Positions 47,501-59,299 of a stretch of 64,000 nucleotides of DNA are shown here, piece after piece. Under the pieces are notes generated by a model. That model did no database searches and was not told the DNA's origin. It saw only the letters and a program-made list of their open reading frames with translations. This DNA is from Cordia subcordata (Eukaryota; Streptophyta; Magnoliopsida; Boraginales; Cordiaceae). The stretch is taken from assembly GCA_028554755.1 (NCBI GenBank), contig JAPTOF010000010.1, positions 2,836,001 through 2,900,000 of the forward strand, given 5' to 3'. Every line of letters begins with the position of its first letter. The stretch's first letter is position 1. The translations under genes and the position numbers were made by a program.

Positions 47501-48775
47501 TGAAAAAGCTCAAATACAGCTTTTTTTAGGAGTCAGAATTTTCAGCTTCTAAAAAAAAGTTGTTTTTCAAAAGCTGTTAAAAAAAACGCTTTTGAAAAAA
47601 GCCAATCCAAATGAGCCCCAAAAGCCCCCATCAGTTATTTGTTGGAGTATTTTGGTACGATGAATTACAGTGTTTGTAATGTTACCATGTAATAAGATTT
47701 TCTTGTTTAAACCCCGATTCCAGGACTCGAACCTAGCTATCGTCTCTTGAAGTAAAACATACACGCCCCTTGTAATAACTGAATGTCTCTGACCAATACG
47801 TTTCAGCCATAAACATCTTTTCCATTCAGCTCATATGCACGTTTATTTGGTCTACCATGAAGCTTCCTTTTATTTTTGGAATGTCTTTCTCAAACTTACT
47901 TATCCCGATTTACTTTTCCCATGTGGCAGAGTGCTGACAAAGTATAAAGATGATCCATCTATAATGCAACGCATCTCTAGACATTTTTATTCGGAGAATG
48001 TATATGATGATTCATCATCGGACAGGCCAAAATTAAGATGGCGTATGCGGAACTATTTTGCAGATTATCCTGATTCCGTGAGGGCGCACGATGATAGTCC
48101 CCATAATGAGATAACTGATAAAGAAAAGGCTGATGCAGATCACAGCAATTTGCAGCAGAAACAAGTCCACGTGAGTATACTGTAGAAGCTTGTGCTCTTC
48201 TGATTATCTGTAATTTGCTTTGCACATAAATATCTGATTTTAAATGTCCTATGTCTTGAACTTAGGATATCGTAAGAACAAGCTTCCCTATTGACACATA
48301 TATCTTTGCATCTTTAGTCATTCCAAAGTTTGTGCAACTTGGAACTTAAAGAAAGCTGATATAATGTCTAAATGAGATAATAATCTCAATATCATGAGAA
48401 GTTCATAAGCTGAAATCAAACTTAATGTGTAAAAAATATAGAATATTTATTGTTGCATCTAGAAAGATGATAACAAAACGGTATAAGAAGTCCAACGTTT
48501 GCTGTTATTCACAAGTCAGATAAAAGCTAAAAAATGTGTTCATTTGTAATTCCCATACCCCTCTGGAGTCTCCGCTAATAGGATGTTTGCAACTGCAGCT
48601 CACTACGAATATTGCCATGGCGGACCCATTTGATTGTGTTTTTGGTCTTCCAGCAACAATCAAGCAGAGTCATCAATCTGACGCATCTAACATGTCACCT
48701 AAAAGGCATGGCCTCAGTAAGAAGCGATCTCATCGCAGGCATCGAAAGCGCCATCAAGAAATGTCTGATGATTGA
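44505..48775 (+). CDS. uncharacterised six-exon gene, glycine-rich hydrophobic hairpin and basic tail
   Basis: Six exons, 44505-44552, 45014-45122, 46129-46173, 46836-46944, 47930-48170 and 48599-48775, join to 242 residues with consistent phases and GT-AG sites, which is strong evidence for a real gene. I do not recognise the family. Residues 1-36 are helical and charged. Two glycine-rich hydrophobic stretches follow (FFLGAGGAATVAWFATS, about 38-54, and INLSAGAGGAFGLWRFG, about 63-79), suggesting a membrane hairpin. A charged region and a final basic cluster (KKRSHRRHRKRHQ) resembling a nuclear or RNA-binding signal end the protein. The short first exon ends KK at the splice site. Intron 4 carries a MITE. 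The basic tail sits oddly with a membrane location, so localisation is open. Confidence 0.8.
47392..47619. mobile_element. MITE, 228 bp, in intron 4 of the unknown gene
   Basis: The left end GGGCCTGTTTGGATGGGTTTTT pairs with the right end (reverse complement GGGGCTCATTTGGATTGGCTTT). The interior has complementary AAAAGC/GCTTTT tracts. Target duplication is unclear (CAA versus AAA). Its ends resemble those at 32001 and 63301. Confidence 0.65.
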
Positions 48776-50152
48776 GCTATAGATTGGTTGACTGTAGCAC
48801 ATCTTGGTCTATTTGACTAAACTTACTGCGATGCATATCACAAGACTAGTAACTAGGAGTGAATTTAACTCTCTTTTTGCTCCCTTTGCTTCATGTTGAG
48901 TATGCAGTGAATTTCTAGTTGAATAATTTACATTTCAAGGCTGTTGGAGTATATTGAAAATGTGGTAATAAGCTGGCACTGATATACTTGTTGGAAATGA
49001 TCTGTGTTCCATTGCTTGCGTTTAGCTATGTCATTGATAATAAATAATATTGTCATATGCTGCGGAAATGGAAACCATTTGTTGTTTGCTAGCAGCTTTT
49101 GGCTTGTAGATAAAACCGAGCATTATTATATGTCACTTCTTCACTTTATCATTTCCTATTTGATAAAATTTTTATTATTATACTACAGACTTGGCATTCA
49201 ATGTAAGAAAATGTCTTATCATGTTGACTACCTTTCTTGTGGTATAGTTTTTTTTCCTAATTGGTTATTAGCCAGCTGCTGTGGCTTACCATACGATTTT
49301 GCCTTCATTAATCAGGTATTATCTCGACTTTGCATTCAAAGTCACTTATGACTTTTGACCAAATGACCAGAAACAATGTACAAATTAAAATTTCCAAATC
49401 CCTTAGAAATACAATCATGTTATGTTTCACGAATACTCAATCTTATTAATTGTATTAACCTAAGACCCCCACAAAATAATATATCCTTCCATTTTCTTTT
49501 TTTTTTCTCTTTTGTCAATTAAACTAATTACGCCTGCCTCTCATTTCCATGCATTAACTAATTGGATTCTCTTAAAAAGTCACAAAAGATAATTAATTAC
49601 GTCATACATAATTATATTTGGACAATAATTCAAATAGTTAAAACTATTCTTTCTCAATCGAATCTCGGTGGGACCTAGAAGAGGGGCCGTGGTAGGGGTG
49701 GGGTTTAGAAAAAAAAACAAAGGGAAAAATCAATATAAAGAGATGCACACACCTCAAAACTCAGAGAGGACCCCTGAGACAAGAAAAAGGGTATCCATAT
49801 CGATCAGCCATTTTGGAAAAAAAATCTCTTCTGTTTTGTCCCAAATCCTTGTCTTCCACTAGAAAGATTCCCATTTTTGCATGACTTGCATATGCAAAAA
49901 CATCATTTTGAGGTTGTGATAATATCTCAAAAAGTCATTGTTCCATTTCAAGATTCGTTTACCATGTATATAGATATAAAAGTGAGGGTTTGGGTTACGT
50001 GACGAAGAAGGTATCATTTCTTGCCATGCATTATTGCTTATTCCACTTTCTTTTCTTTTTTAGCCGGCCCAAGAATCTTATCGAGATTTAGATTCTCATA
50101 TTATTCTGATCACTTCTTGTCAAATGTACAAATAATTGAGGCTGCGGCAATC
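48776..50152. other. intergenic region and HSP20-like promoter
   Basis: This holds the 3' flank of the six-exon gene, AT-rich DNA and, at 49966-49981, a TATA-like TATATAGATATAAAA about 175 bp before the next ATG. The open frame at 49004-49351 is a chance frame in T-rich sequence. Confidence 0.5.
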
Positions 50153-50731
50153 ATGAGGGCTCATCCTGTGGCAATCACACGTTGCATTGCGGTGTGGGAC
50201 GGAGAACATCAATCCTCGTGCACCCAAATGGATGGTCATCCCAGCTCCAAGCTCCGGCGGCTGCCCCATGTGTTCAGCAAGGTGCTGGAGCTGCCTTTCC
50301 GGTCGGTCGCCGACGTCTTGATCCAGGAGAGCCCGGAGTTCATCCGTTTCATCTCGGGAATTGAGGTCGATGGCGGCGATGATGTCAGCGACGACGTGAG
50401 GGCCCTCGCCGTGGAGATTTATCCCGGGGTGAGAAAGATTGTGGTAAGAAATGGGGTTGTTGGTGGTGGTGGAGGTGATGAGGTGGAATTGCCACTGGAC
50501 AAATTGGACGTTGACAAGTGGCGGTTTAGGTTGACCGGCCCTACTCGGCCGGAGCTCTCAACCGCGGTGCTCGCGGATGGTAAACTTATTGTCACGGTGC
50601 CAAAGGTAGGCGGCGGAAAGGCTCAAGGTGGGCGGGAGTTTTGGAGAGGTTCAAGGTGGAAGGGAGTTTTGGAGAGGTGGTGGCCGGCTTGTCTCTGTAC
50701 AATGAATTTTTTGGGTAAAAAGAAAGTTTAA
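50153..50731 (+). CDS. HSP20-like chaperone-fold protein, plant-specific divergent family
   Basis: A single exon encodes 192 residues from ATG 50153; the frame is open to 50021 but has no earlier ATG. After a variable N-terminus comes LRRLPHVFSKVLELPFRS (34-51), then an alpha-crystallin-type beta sandwich: DVLIQESPEFIRF, ALAVEIYPGVRKIVVR, ELPLDKLDVDKWRFRLTG, RPELSTAVLADGKLIVTVPK (ending near 151). It matches a plant group annotated as HSP20-like chaperones rather than canonical small heat-shock proteins. The C-terminal 41 residues (GGGKAQ...KKKV) look non-homologous and arise partly from a 28-bp duplication. The gene is much more GC-rich than its surroundings. A chaperone or scaffold role is inferred only from the fold. 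Confidence 0.82.
   Translation: MRAHPVAITRCIAVWDGEHQSSCTQMDGHPSSKLRRLPHVFSKVLELPFRSVADVLIQESPEFIRFISGIEVDGGDDVSDDVRALAVEIYPGVRKIVVRNGVVGGGGGDEVELPLDKLDVDKWRFRLTGPTRPELSTAVLADGKLIVTVPKVGGGKAQGGREFWRGSRWKGVLERWWPACLCTMNFLGKKKV
50621..50676. repeat. 28-bp tandem duplication inside the HSP20-like coding tail
   Basis: GCTCAAGGTGGGCGGGAGTT plus TTGGAGAG is repeated at 50649 with two mismatches. Since 28 is not a multiple of 3, the two copies are read in different frames (AQGGREFWRG and SRWKGVLERW). Confidence 0.85.
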
Positions 50732-53143
50732 TTACAATGAAAGAGAAAAAAAAAATGTTAATTATAAGAAAAGTTTGCATGCATGAGATGGTATGCAAAT
50801 GAGTTTTTTTGTGAAGAATAAGACTAGATGTCCAACCCAATCCTCTAGAGCAAAAGAGACGTTTGGTGATCCCTAGATTGCAACATGTTCGGTTGTTAAC
50901 TCCTTGCGAAAAGAGCTACCTAGTGATCTCTAGGTTGCAGCACGTCCTGCCATTAACTCCTTGTGACGCTGTCGCCGTTTCTGCAGATTATGCCAGATTG
51001 CCAGTCGTGTTTATTTTTCACCCCAATACTTGCATATTTGGTCAAGCATGACATGTTGTTGTTAAGTAGCTGAGTTCCCTTTTGTTTGTGTGTGTGTGTG
51101 TGTGTGTGTTTTTTTTCCGTCAATTTTCTTCCATGTTGTTTACATATTGAAGAGATTTTCTATGACTGAACTCTCAAATGAGTTCCCTTTATATCTAAGA
51201 GTGTAGCTTGTTTTGGAATGTCAAAAATGAATAATATCTATAAGTGCTATTATCTGGAATAACCATTGGCGAGACTTTCTTTTATTCACATTCTGCATTT
51301 GATTGGCTAAGTCTTAAAACGTTATAAGAGAGATTAATTTTGGTAAAATGATGATCATATGGTTATTTTACTTTTACACTTTAGTAACTATTTCAATTTT
51401 CAACACGTCTTTATCATCACTTCACTAGTACTATTGTGATTTCTCTAGTGAAGTTAAAACATTCAAACAGAACCCATTCACACTTTCTGCTATCTTAATC
51501 ATTTGACAGTGTTGCTATTCTCATCTTGTTGAGGCAATGCCGGGTAATTTTGTGTAATGCATGTTGAAAATCGGACGGTCAATTTGCTCCTCATGAGTGG
51601 AGTGCAGAATCAGATGGCTCCGAACTCAAGCTGGGATTGCACCTTGTCTTGTTAGAAACGCAAATTACGTACTTAAAAGTCTTTTGACCACTCTGTGATT
51701 TATGTTACTCGAACTCTTCAATTGAAGACCTAATATTGTGTTGAGACTCCAATACTTGGACGTCTGAATTCTTATTTTCATTATTTTTTTCCTTATCCTC
51801 TCTCTTCTTTATAATTTTCATCTTTTCCTTTCCTCTCTCTTCTTTGTCATGTGTTATAAAATTCAATTACAATAATTGAAGTTATACAAGGATGTTGTAT
51901 CCACACCCCCCCCCCCCGCGTAAAGTTAGGGCATTAATTGATCAAGTCTAAGAATTTTTAAATTTTAACAATTTTTGCATCTAACACTTAAATTCCTATT
52001 CGTGCATGACCGATACCCTTGTCCATGTCTAATTATAATATTATGTGACGGTGGCTCAAAATTTTCTCATCTAAAGGATTCTGACAAGTTCCTAATTTCC
52101 CGATATTAGGGGTGAGCATTCAACTATTAAACAAACCAAACTAAATTTTTTTCTATTTAATCAAACAAAATCGAATCAAATAGACCAAAACCAAAATATC
52201 TTTTGATCTATTCGGTTCGGTTCTGTTGAAACAGAAATTAGAAAATAAAATTTAAAAAGAGATAAGCTAAATTGTTACATGAAAATATAACAAAATCTAA
52301 CTCAATCACCCTCATTCAAAATATATCACAAGCAATAAATAATGAAATCAGGGACATAATTAAACATATAAATCCTAATTAAATTTGTTAGAGATTGAAA
52401 AGCTCAAATAGTGAATCTTCTTTTGTTCTATTTTCTAACTCTGAAGTTCGAAACTTTGAATGGTATAAAGTCGATGAAAAAGGGGGAAGCGGCTTTTTAG
52501 TGCCCAGTGTAAAGGAGACAGGATTCTAGCATTTAGGTTTACCCGTTTAAGAAATGAGGCTTTTCTGCCAAATATTTTATAAAACACGCAATATATGACA
52601 TGCATATAAAATATTAAATATGTTTAATATGCAAATTATTATTCGGTTAATTTGATTTATTCAATTTATTTTAATTAACAGAACCGAATGGACCAAAAAA
52701 AACAATCAAATTGAACCAAATTGAATAGACTGAACTCAATTTTCGATTTCGATTTTCACTCATCCCTATCCAATGCAACAAAAATCTCCTAAAGCACAGG
52801 AGGCTTGAAGAACAAAATTAAGATCATGAAAAATGGAAGCATTTACATTTCCCATCGAAGTCATCTTCTCCGCAATGCATCTATGGTACCACAAAGATCA
52901 CGAAGCTAACACATCATCAATTATGACCTAGTCCCAACTACTTGAACCCAGCGAACCAGAAAAAATCATGGACTCAAGTCCAACTGTATAAACTCTACAA
53001 GGAGCTTTCTCCTCTGAAATCCGCATGACAAACAAAATTTCATTTCAAGATACAAGGAAAAAGAATACATTCAGCAACAAAATTGTGACACAGGTTGCTG
53101 AAATGTAGATATGTACAAATGGATTGAGCTGTCAGTCTTCTAT
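50732..53143. other. intergenic region between convergent genes
   Basis: No gene was recognised. It contains a GT microsatellite (51089-51110), a run of C (51905-51917), a TIR element (52107-52768) and AT-rich sequence. About 50855-50975 holds a short direct repeat (GGTGATCCCTAGATTGCAAC and TAGTGATCTCTAGGTTGCAG). Confidence 0.55.
52107..52768. mobile_element. TIR element with TAGGGGTGAGCA ends, non-autonomous
   Basis: The left end TAGGGGTGAGCA and the right end (reverse complement TAGGGATGAGTGAAAATC) are inverted, followed inwards by further complementary sequence (TCGGTTCGGTTCTGTTGAAACAG near 52210 and TTAACAGAACCGAATGGACC near 52675). The GGGGTGAGCA ... TTCGGTT motif set is common in plant non-autonomous DNA transposons. 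No coding capacity was seen and no target duplication was confirmed. Confidence 0.5.
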
Positions 53144-56100
53144 TTAGAGCCCGAAATGCTCCTTGAGAATATTTTTGGAAGTTTTCCCAAATCCTTTTGC
53201 GACCTTTTTCATGTCCTTGAGTTTGATCACCTCCTGTTTTATCTGCTCCACCCTCTTCAAGACAGCATCAAGCAAGGCTTCGGAGTCGGTTAACGAGTCA
53301 TGCCTCGAGAGATCATATCTCTCCTTGTCGAGCTGTTCATACAAATTTTGGATATGGTTCTTTTGGGCCAAAAGCCTTTCCTCGGCTAGTCTGTATTCAT
53401 ACTCCTGTGACATCCTCAATGTCTGCAGTATCTGATCAATCTCATCCTCAAGTTTCAATGATTCGACTCGGTGATCAAACTTTGAGCATAATGGTCTTGG
53501 TGATTCGTTTCTGCTTTCAAGAGTCGCTTGTTGAGTCATGGATCTTAATGCAAGGCCTCCATTATCAGATGGTCCTCCTGTTAGCCAAACGTTGTTAAAA
53601 GAAACTTGTAGATATCAAAAGCTAAAAGGAGAAAAATAGCATACGCATTCAAGATTCTGCAAAAGAGAACAAAACTTCAGTGTTCAATAACTTCCAACCC
53701 AAAAAAATAGAGAAGCTAAAGGAAGTGCGTTATATATTTAAAGCGCAGTTGTAACTAGTAGCCAAAAATTTTTTAGGGCAATCCTGAAATTGATAGACAA
53801 GTTCATACATTTGTTATGTGAAGTGTTACGAGAAATCCTGTTTTACTACACCAGGAGTACAAATGTTCAATATAATCCTCGACTTCCACAGAATTCTACC
53901 AAAAATCTCTCGAGAAAATGCAAAATCCCAAGACTAGATATGAAGTAAAGAAACTCATTAGGATCAAATATCATTATTAATGGCGTGTACAGTTTTCTTC
54001 CAGAAGACGAAAATTTTTTTTGAAGTGCTCATACTTGGATCTAATATTTGATCAAATATTAATTATTTTAGAACATTGAATATAATTATATGATCAACTC
54101 GCAACTTCACACATTTCATTGCAAGTATGTGTAATCCAAACAGAATGGTCAAAATAAGGTCAGAGACAAACATTACCGGTGATGGATGTGTCCTCCTTTC
54201 TCCAAACATCTTCAAGGTTAGTTCCTTTCTTAAGCTGACGTAAAGATCAGATTGGTCATGCTGGTGGTTTAAAAACCCTAGATACAACAAAGATATACTT
54301 CTTCAAGAAATCAAACTACCATTCATCTACTGTTATCTCGGTTATACCTTTGCCATGGCCAATTGTATCTGATGTAACAAGGACTGTGCGCTTGCTTTCT
54401 GAGAACCACGAAGAAGGCAAATACCAACACTCAGAATCTTCTCAATGTCATCCTGGGAATCAATAGTTTCACAGGTCTGTACAAGCTTGCTAACATGTAA
54501 AATAAGATCTGTCCTTGAATCGCAGCGGCGGCAATAATATTCTGCATCCAAGCCAATGCTGCCTCCAACTGTCCCAGCCATGTAAGCTCGAAGACCACAA
54601 TCTATATGAGCAATGTGCCCACAAATGTAACCCTCATTTACTCTTGCTTCACATCTAATGTAACTATAGCCACCATAAGCAGAACTAGTAGGCCTGGAAC
54701 AGAGAATACAACAACAATATCGGCAGAATCCCTGTTCAATGCAGCAAATATCGCAAGTCATCAATTCTGAGAGAGTATTCTCTTCTCCAACCAAACTGCC
54801 GCAACTCTCATTGCCAGCTTTACAAACCACTTTCCCAAGCTGGGATCCATGCCCTGAATGCTCTTTTGTTTCGGCATTAGGTACAAGTCCCCATTTATCA
54901 CCTACAACGTTCGAGAGCATAAGATATATAAGGATGTTGTATTTTCACTTCTCATTACAGAGTTGGGAAAGGGGGAGTCAGGGGAGGCGAAAAGCAATGA
55001 GAATAACAGCTTAGTATCACAAAATTTCCAGATCAGCATTATCTAATCTCCAATAGAAAAGGTAAAGAGGAGATCAGCTCTTCATGAATTCATCGACCTT
55101 AAGAACTTAAAAGACAGATTATACTTGCCATAACATTCTATTCAATATGAGATTGGTGTCTTTTATATATCAGGAGATACAACAATTGAACAAGTGCAAG
55201 ACCACACAGTACCATGAAATCTAATCATAACTACATCTTCAAAGGTGGCAACAGAATAGCAAACAGATAAAACTGACTCAAATAATTGATAGAACATTCT
55301 AAGTTGTCAAAAGGGGAAAAGAAGATGTCATACTACTCTACTTCTACTGAGCAACCATAACAACTTACTGAAGAAAAGGGAAAGGAAACTGCCATACGAT
55401 ACAAGATCCACTAGAAAGGAATTACAAACAAAGAAACAGAGGTCATATAATCAAAATCAAACTCTAGGTCATTTAAACTTTTCAAACACCCTCACTTGTA
55501 ATTGAGCTTTCTAAGCAGGCATTATTAGATTGTTCAGTTAAAGATGTAATACAGGAAAAGGAAAATGTTTTCACATTAGTCTCAGATCTGTTAGCAAGGT
55601 TATATGGAAACAGTGTTTACAAATCAGCCCCTTAAATTTTCCAATCTTTTTGTCAAAGTGTACCTAAACATCTGATTCATCACCTCTCTAATTGCAAAGT
55701 TTTAAGAAGCCCCATGTACTACAAGTCTATACAAGTGCACACTAGAACTAAAAGGTGGCATCATGGCCAATACACAAGAGTGTGGTTCGATTGTGAAGCT
55801 ATGCAGATAAATTTTTCGGCTGTTTATAACAAAGAAGTGTATAAGATAAGTATTGAAACGTAAAGAAACTTGACAGAAGAGCTAACCTATCTTATCAGCT
55901 AGCTGTTTAGAAGGAATCTTCCAACTAAATGAGGCAAAAAATGAATTCACATCTGCACTAGGAAATTCAGAACGAACAAACTGCTCAACAGAAAGCTTGC
56001 TTGCAAAAGCTTGTTTCCTGCGTGTGCCTTTCAGAAGATGACTGGGAGGATACAGGTATCGGTCCAAAAAGTAACCAGAAGCTGCTATTCTTTTTCCCAC

Positions 56101-56256
56101 TTTCCAACTCCAATTATCACCAGGATTGGGCCAATCAACAGGAGCATAAGGCAAACCTTCACCCGCGTCATTAACAGAAACAGGATAAAGGTGGAGTCTG
56201 TTTTCCTTAGTCCCAGGTGTGCTGCAACCATTACCGTCAGGACTGTCAACCTCCAT
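53144..56256 (-). CDS. OBERON-like PHD-type zinc-finger protein with C-terminal coiled coil
   Basis: Four minus-strand coding exons, 56256-55887, 54901-54348, 54234-54177 and 53577-53144, join to 471 residues. The ATG (MEVDSPDGNG) follows an acceptor at 56294, so the 5' leader is spliced. Residues 30-120 hold a conserved block (GLPYAPVDWPNPGDNWSWKV). A cysteine/histidine-rich OBERON-type zinc region follows at 173-250 (CDICCIEQGFCRYCCCILC ... CGHIAHIDC ... YYCRRCD). Then come helices, a small exon encoding LKKGTNLEDVWRKED, and a coiled coil (about 355-445). OBERON proteins are nuclear, act in meristem establishment and bind potyvirus VPg in some species; this gene is shorter than OBE1/2 and belongs to a related subgroup. 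DNA or histone binding is not shown here. Confidence 0.86.
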
Positions 56257-57027
56257 ACACTCTTCAGAAAAGGCAGATAAGAAATTTTGTGATCTGCAAA
56301 GCAACACAAAAACATCATTATAATACAACATATAGATATTATGGCATTCTATGTCTGAGACATGTAATCTAGCAAGTAGTTCCTCCACATCAATCTACTA
56401 AGAAAATAAGCAAATTTCAAACATTTGCTTTTACAAGTCGAACTATTGTGAGATGTACAAACTCGGAAAGAACAACAAACAGAAGCAATAAGATCACAGT
56501 TACAACAAAAACAGCTCCTCAATTATCACATGATTTCACTAAAAATGTTTCTCTACTTCAATATCACCAAATAAACCTTAAGGAATCCATCTCCAGGAGT
56601 TCTATTTTACCATAAAAATACTTTGAAGGTCAATTGCCCAGAGAACTAGAACTCCTAGGCCCAGGTAAGTGGTAAGCTCGTTATGACTGCACAATGCCCA
56701 AGACCAGACAATAGAACATCCCATAGACCCTACAACTCTATGATTCTTGCAAATCAATCAAAGGGATACGGAATTCAAGACAAGAGCCTCCTTTAGAGCA
56801 CTCTTGACCAGAAAATGCACAGACGCGCTTATGGTGAAACAGTCATAAAAAAATTTCTCTTCTTTGTGGAGTAGAATTGGACGAAGTCTATACATCTTTC
56901 AATATGCATTTAAGTTGCTTGTAAAACTAGCTACACCTTTTGTGACCATAATTTTCATCAAACCTTTTCCTTCCACATATATACACTATCCATCATTGGT
57001 ATGTATACATGTCCATAATCACCAAAT

Positions 57028-57842
57028 TGTTAAGAATCACTGATGTTTTATCACAAAAAATATTGGTCAATATGAGGAGTGGGCCAAGATCTTATACAGT
57101 GAACTTGAATCTTGAAAATTTTCATGTGAAATAAAAATATGTTGTAACACCCCCTCTCTATATGAGACAAGTATACGTAACACCCCTCACGTGTGACCAA
57201 AAGTAGTGCCTCTCCACTTGGATGGATGGACGGGTGGTCCTGAACAATGAATAGGTCACCACGATCCTTGGATAGAACTTGGATGGACGTGTGACCTAAA
57301 TCAATAAATGGGCCACCACCACCCGAAACAAATGCAAATTCGGTGGGCTGCTTGCAAGAACGGTGGTCACACATGGATTGATATGCACTAAACTTGGCCA
57401 AAAACCCAACTTTAATACCATATTAAGAATCACTGAGATTCTATCACAAAAACAAATTGGTCAATACGAAGAATGACCCAAGAACTTATAAGTTAGTCTT
57501 AAATCTTAATATTTTTCTATGTGAAAGAAATGTATTTCAACACCCCTCACGCTTGACCCATGACAAAGACCAAGAATCAAGAATAGGATTGAGCTCAAAC
57601 AAGCTAAGCTAGGAATCCGACAAACCAAGAATGGAATTGAGCTCAAACGAGCTAAACCAGGAATCTTGCAATCAGAACAAAAACGAGCTGAAAACAGCTA
57701 CAAAGGGATGGGTCAAACGTGCACAACGTGAGAAAGGCCAAAACTCTATACGATACCATGTTAAGAATTACACATACACATATCAATATCTGTAAAGATG
57801 TGATGAAAGTCCAATTTTGACCTAAAACCAATGTGATAAACA
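57028..57842 (-). mobile_element. TRIM (terminal-repeat retrotransposon in miniature) with three LTRs
   Basis: On the minus strand, LTR B (57542-57421) and LTR A (57149-57028) are both 122 bp, start TGTT, end TTCTTAA(C/T)A and align along their whole length. LTR B is followed by TGGTATTAAAG, a diverged iMet primer site. LTR A is preceded by GAGAGGGGG, a polypurine tract. The 271-bp interior codes for nothing convincing. A further interior (57758-57543, starting TGGTATCG and ending GCGTGAGGGG) is preceded by a third, shorter LTR-like end C (about 57842-57759). The order LTR-interior-LTR-interior-LTR suggests recombination between copies. Confidence 0.7.
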
Positions 57843-57946
57843 CGAGCTTTTACCTAAAAGCATCTAACACACATTATAATTAGAGTCTATTTCACCTAGC
57901 TTTTAGAGATTCAAAAGTGCTTTCTGTGAGCCTAAAAGTTGAATTT

Positions 57947-58270
57947 GCCCTGTTTGGCCTATTTTAAAAAGAATTTTTACATAAAAGCTAAAGCTGAGAA
58001 AAGCTTAAAAGCCAAAAACTCCAAATTAGAGCTTTTTAGAAAAGGCTTTTGAAAAGCGTTGTTATATCATGTCAAAAATTATTTTTCTTCGTTTTTCCTC
58101 AAAAAATACTATCTTAATTTTGTGAAAGTCCAATATTAACCTCGATGCAATTGAAAACTTAATTCCTAAAATATAAAGCCAAATAATCAACCACTTTTCT
58201 TCAACGGCACTTTTACCCAAAAATCTACAGCTCACCAACTAAAATCTCACAGTTAGGCCAAACAGATCCT
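57947..58270. mobile_element. MITE-like element with CCTGTTTGGCCTA ends
   Basis: GCCCTGTTTGGCCTATTTT at the left pairs with the right end (reverse complement GGATCTGTTTGGCCTAACTG). The interior contains AAAAGCT/AGCTTTT complementary tracts. It sits next to the TRIM in the leader intron of the OBERON-like gene. Confidence 0.55.
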
Positions 58271-59299
58271 TACTACCTAGTTTACTTACTAAGCATTCAC
58301 CACAACAAATAGATGACTGTTTCTCATTGTGCCGAAAGTTTTGGTCTTTTACTATAGCTCGACCAATAAATATTAAAAAAAAAAAATTAACAACTAGTCC
58401 AACAAAACCAACAAATTTCGCAATAATTTCATTCATTTAAAATTCAATATACGCACATACACGAAACCTGTAAAACGTCGATAAATAGGAAAACCTACAC
58501 ACATACAGACTATATGAACATGCTTTACACACAGCTGTGCACATATGTACACTGATATCTACACAAACACACAGAGGGATACGTATCGAAATGCGCAAAT
58601 AACAATTTTTAATGCAAAAAAAAGTAGGAAGTTTCAACACATTCAATTCATCAGCAAATTAGTACCTGCATCCATAGATAGATGATACATTGAAAGATGA
58701 ATACAAATGTTTATCTATATAAGTATGCGTGCGTGCGTGTGGTTTCAACACAGTTCCTACCACATGTGCGATCGCACATTCACACACACACACATACAGT
58801 AGCAGATATATACACGCTTAGTAAACAGCTACACGCACAAAAAGATTGACTTGCGCACAAACACATACATATAAAAATTGATACATACACAAACACACAC
58901 AGACATACACATTTGTTCACAAACAAAAACACGCATATACATAGTTAGCTAGACGATAAAGATTCTGAGAATTTACCGAATGTGCAAGATAACAGAAAGA
59001 ATTAAAGCTTCTAAATCTTCAAGAACGCCTCAACTGCAAGAGACAAACGCTTTCTTTCATCTGAAAAATTAAAACGAAAATGTCAATTAACCAACCACAA
59101 GAAAGAAAATTCTTCAATTCAAAAAAAAAACTCTAAAATAAATCATTTTATTTATTTTTTGACACGTTAGAGAACTCATATGTGTATTCCAATACAGGCT
59201 TAATGCATACAGATAGATGCAAATACGTTACAGTGGATCTGATTTTCAGAAACCCTAAGAAAACCTTTCAAGGAGAGGGGGGCAAATGTTCATGTTACA

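Larger units (their letters stand above)
56257..59299 (-). other. 5' leader intron region of the OBERON-like gene
   Basis: No coding sequence is present. The exon carrying the ATG begins at 56293. Leader exons probably lie at about 58979-59060 and 59220-59280 (TCTTAGGGTTTCTGAAAATC on the minus strand, typical of plant 5' UTRs), with a donor-like GGTAAATTCTC near 58978. If so, a first intron of about 2.7 kb spans the TRIM and a MITE. An unusually CA-rich stretch (ACACAC-type words, about 58440-58930) lies within it. Confidence 0.45.

Noticed and set aside
49004..49351. 115-codon frame in T-rich DNA
   Set aside because: The hydrophobic composition comes from T-rich sequence; there is no family match and it lies in the 3' flank of the six-exon gene.
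54063..54290. Alternative frame through exon 3 of the OBERON-like gene
   Set aside because: An acceptor 4 bases after CGT at 54235 gives a different frame (LKKGTNLEDVWRKED) that joins exons 2 and 4 in phase, so the longer open frame is spurious.
57051..57401. 116-codon minus-strand frame
   Set aside because: It lies within the TRIM interior and LTR A; TRIMs have no genes and the sequence matches no protein.
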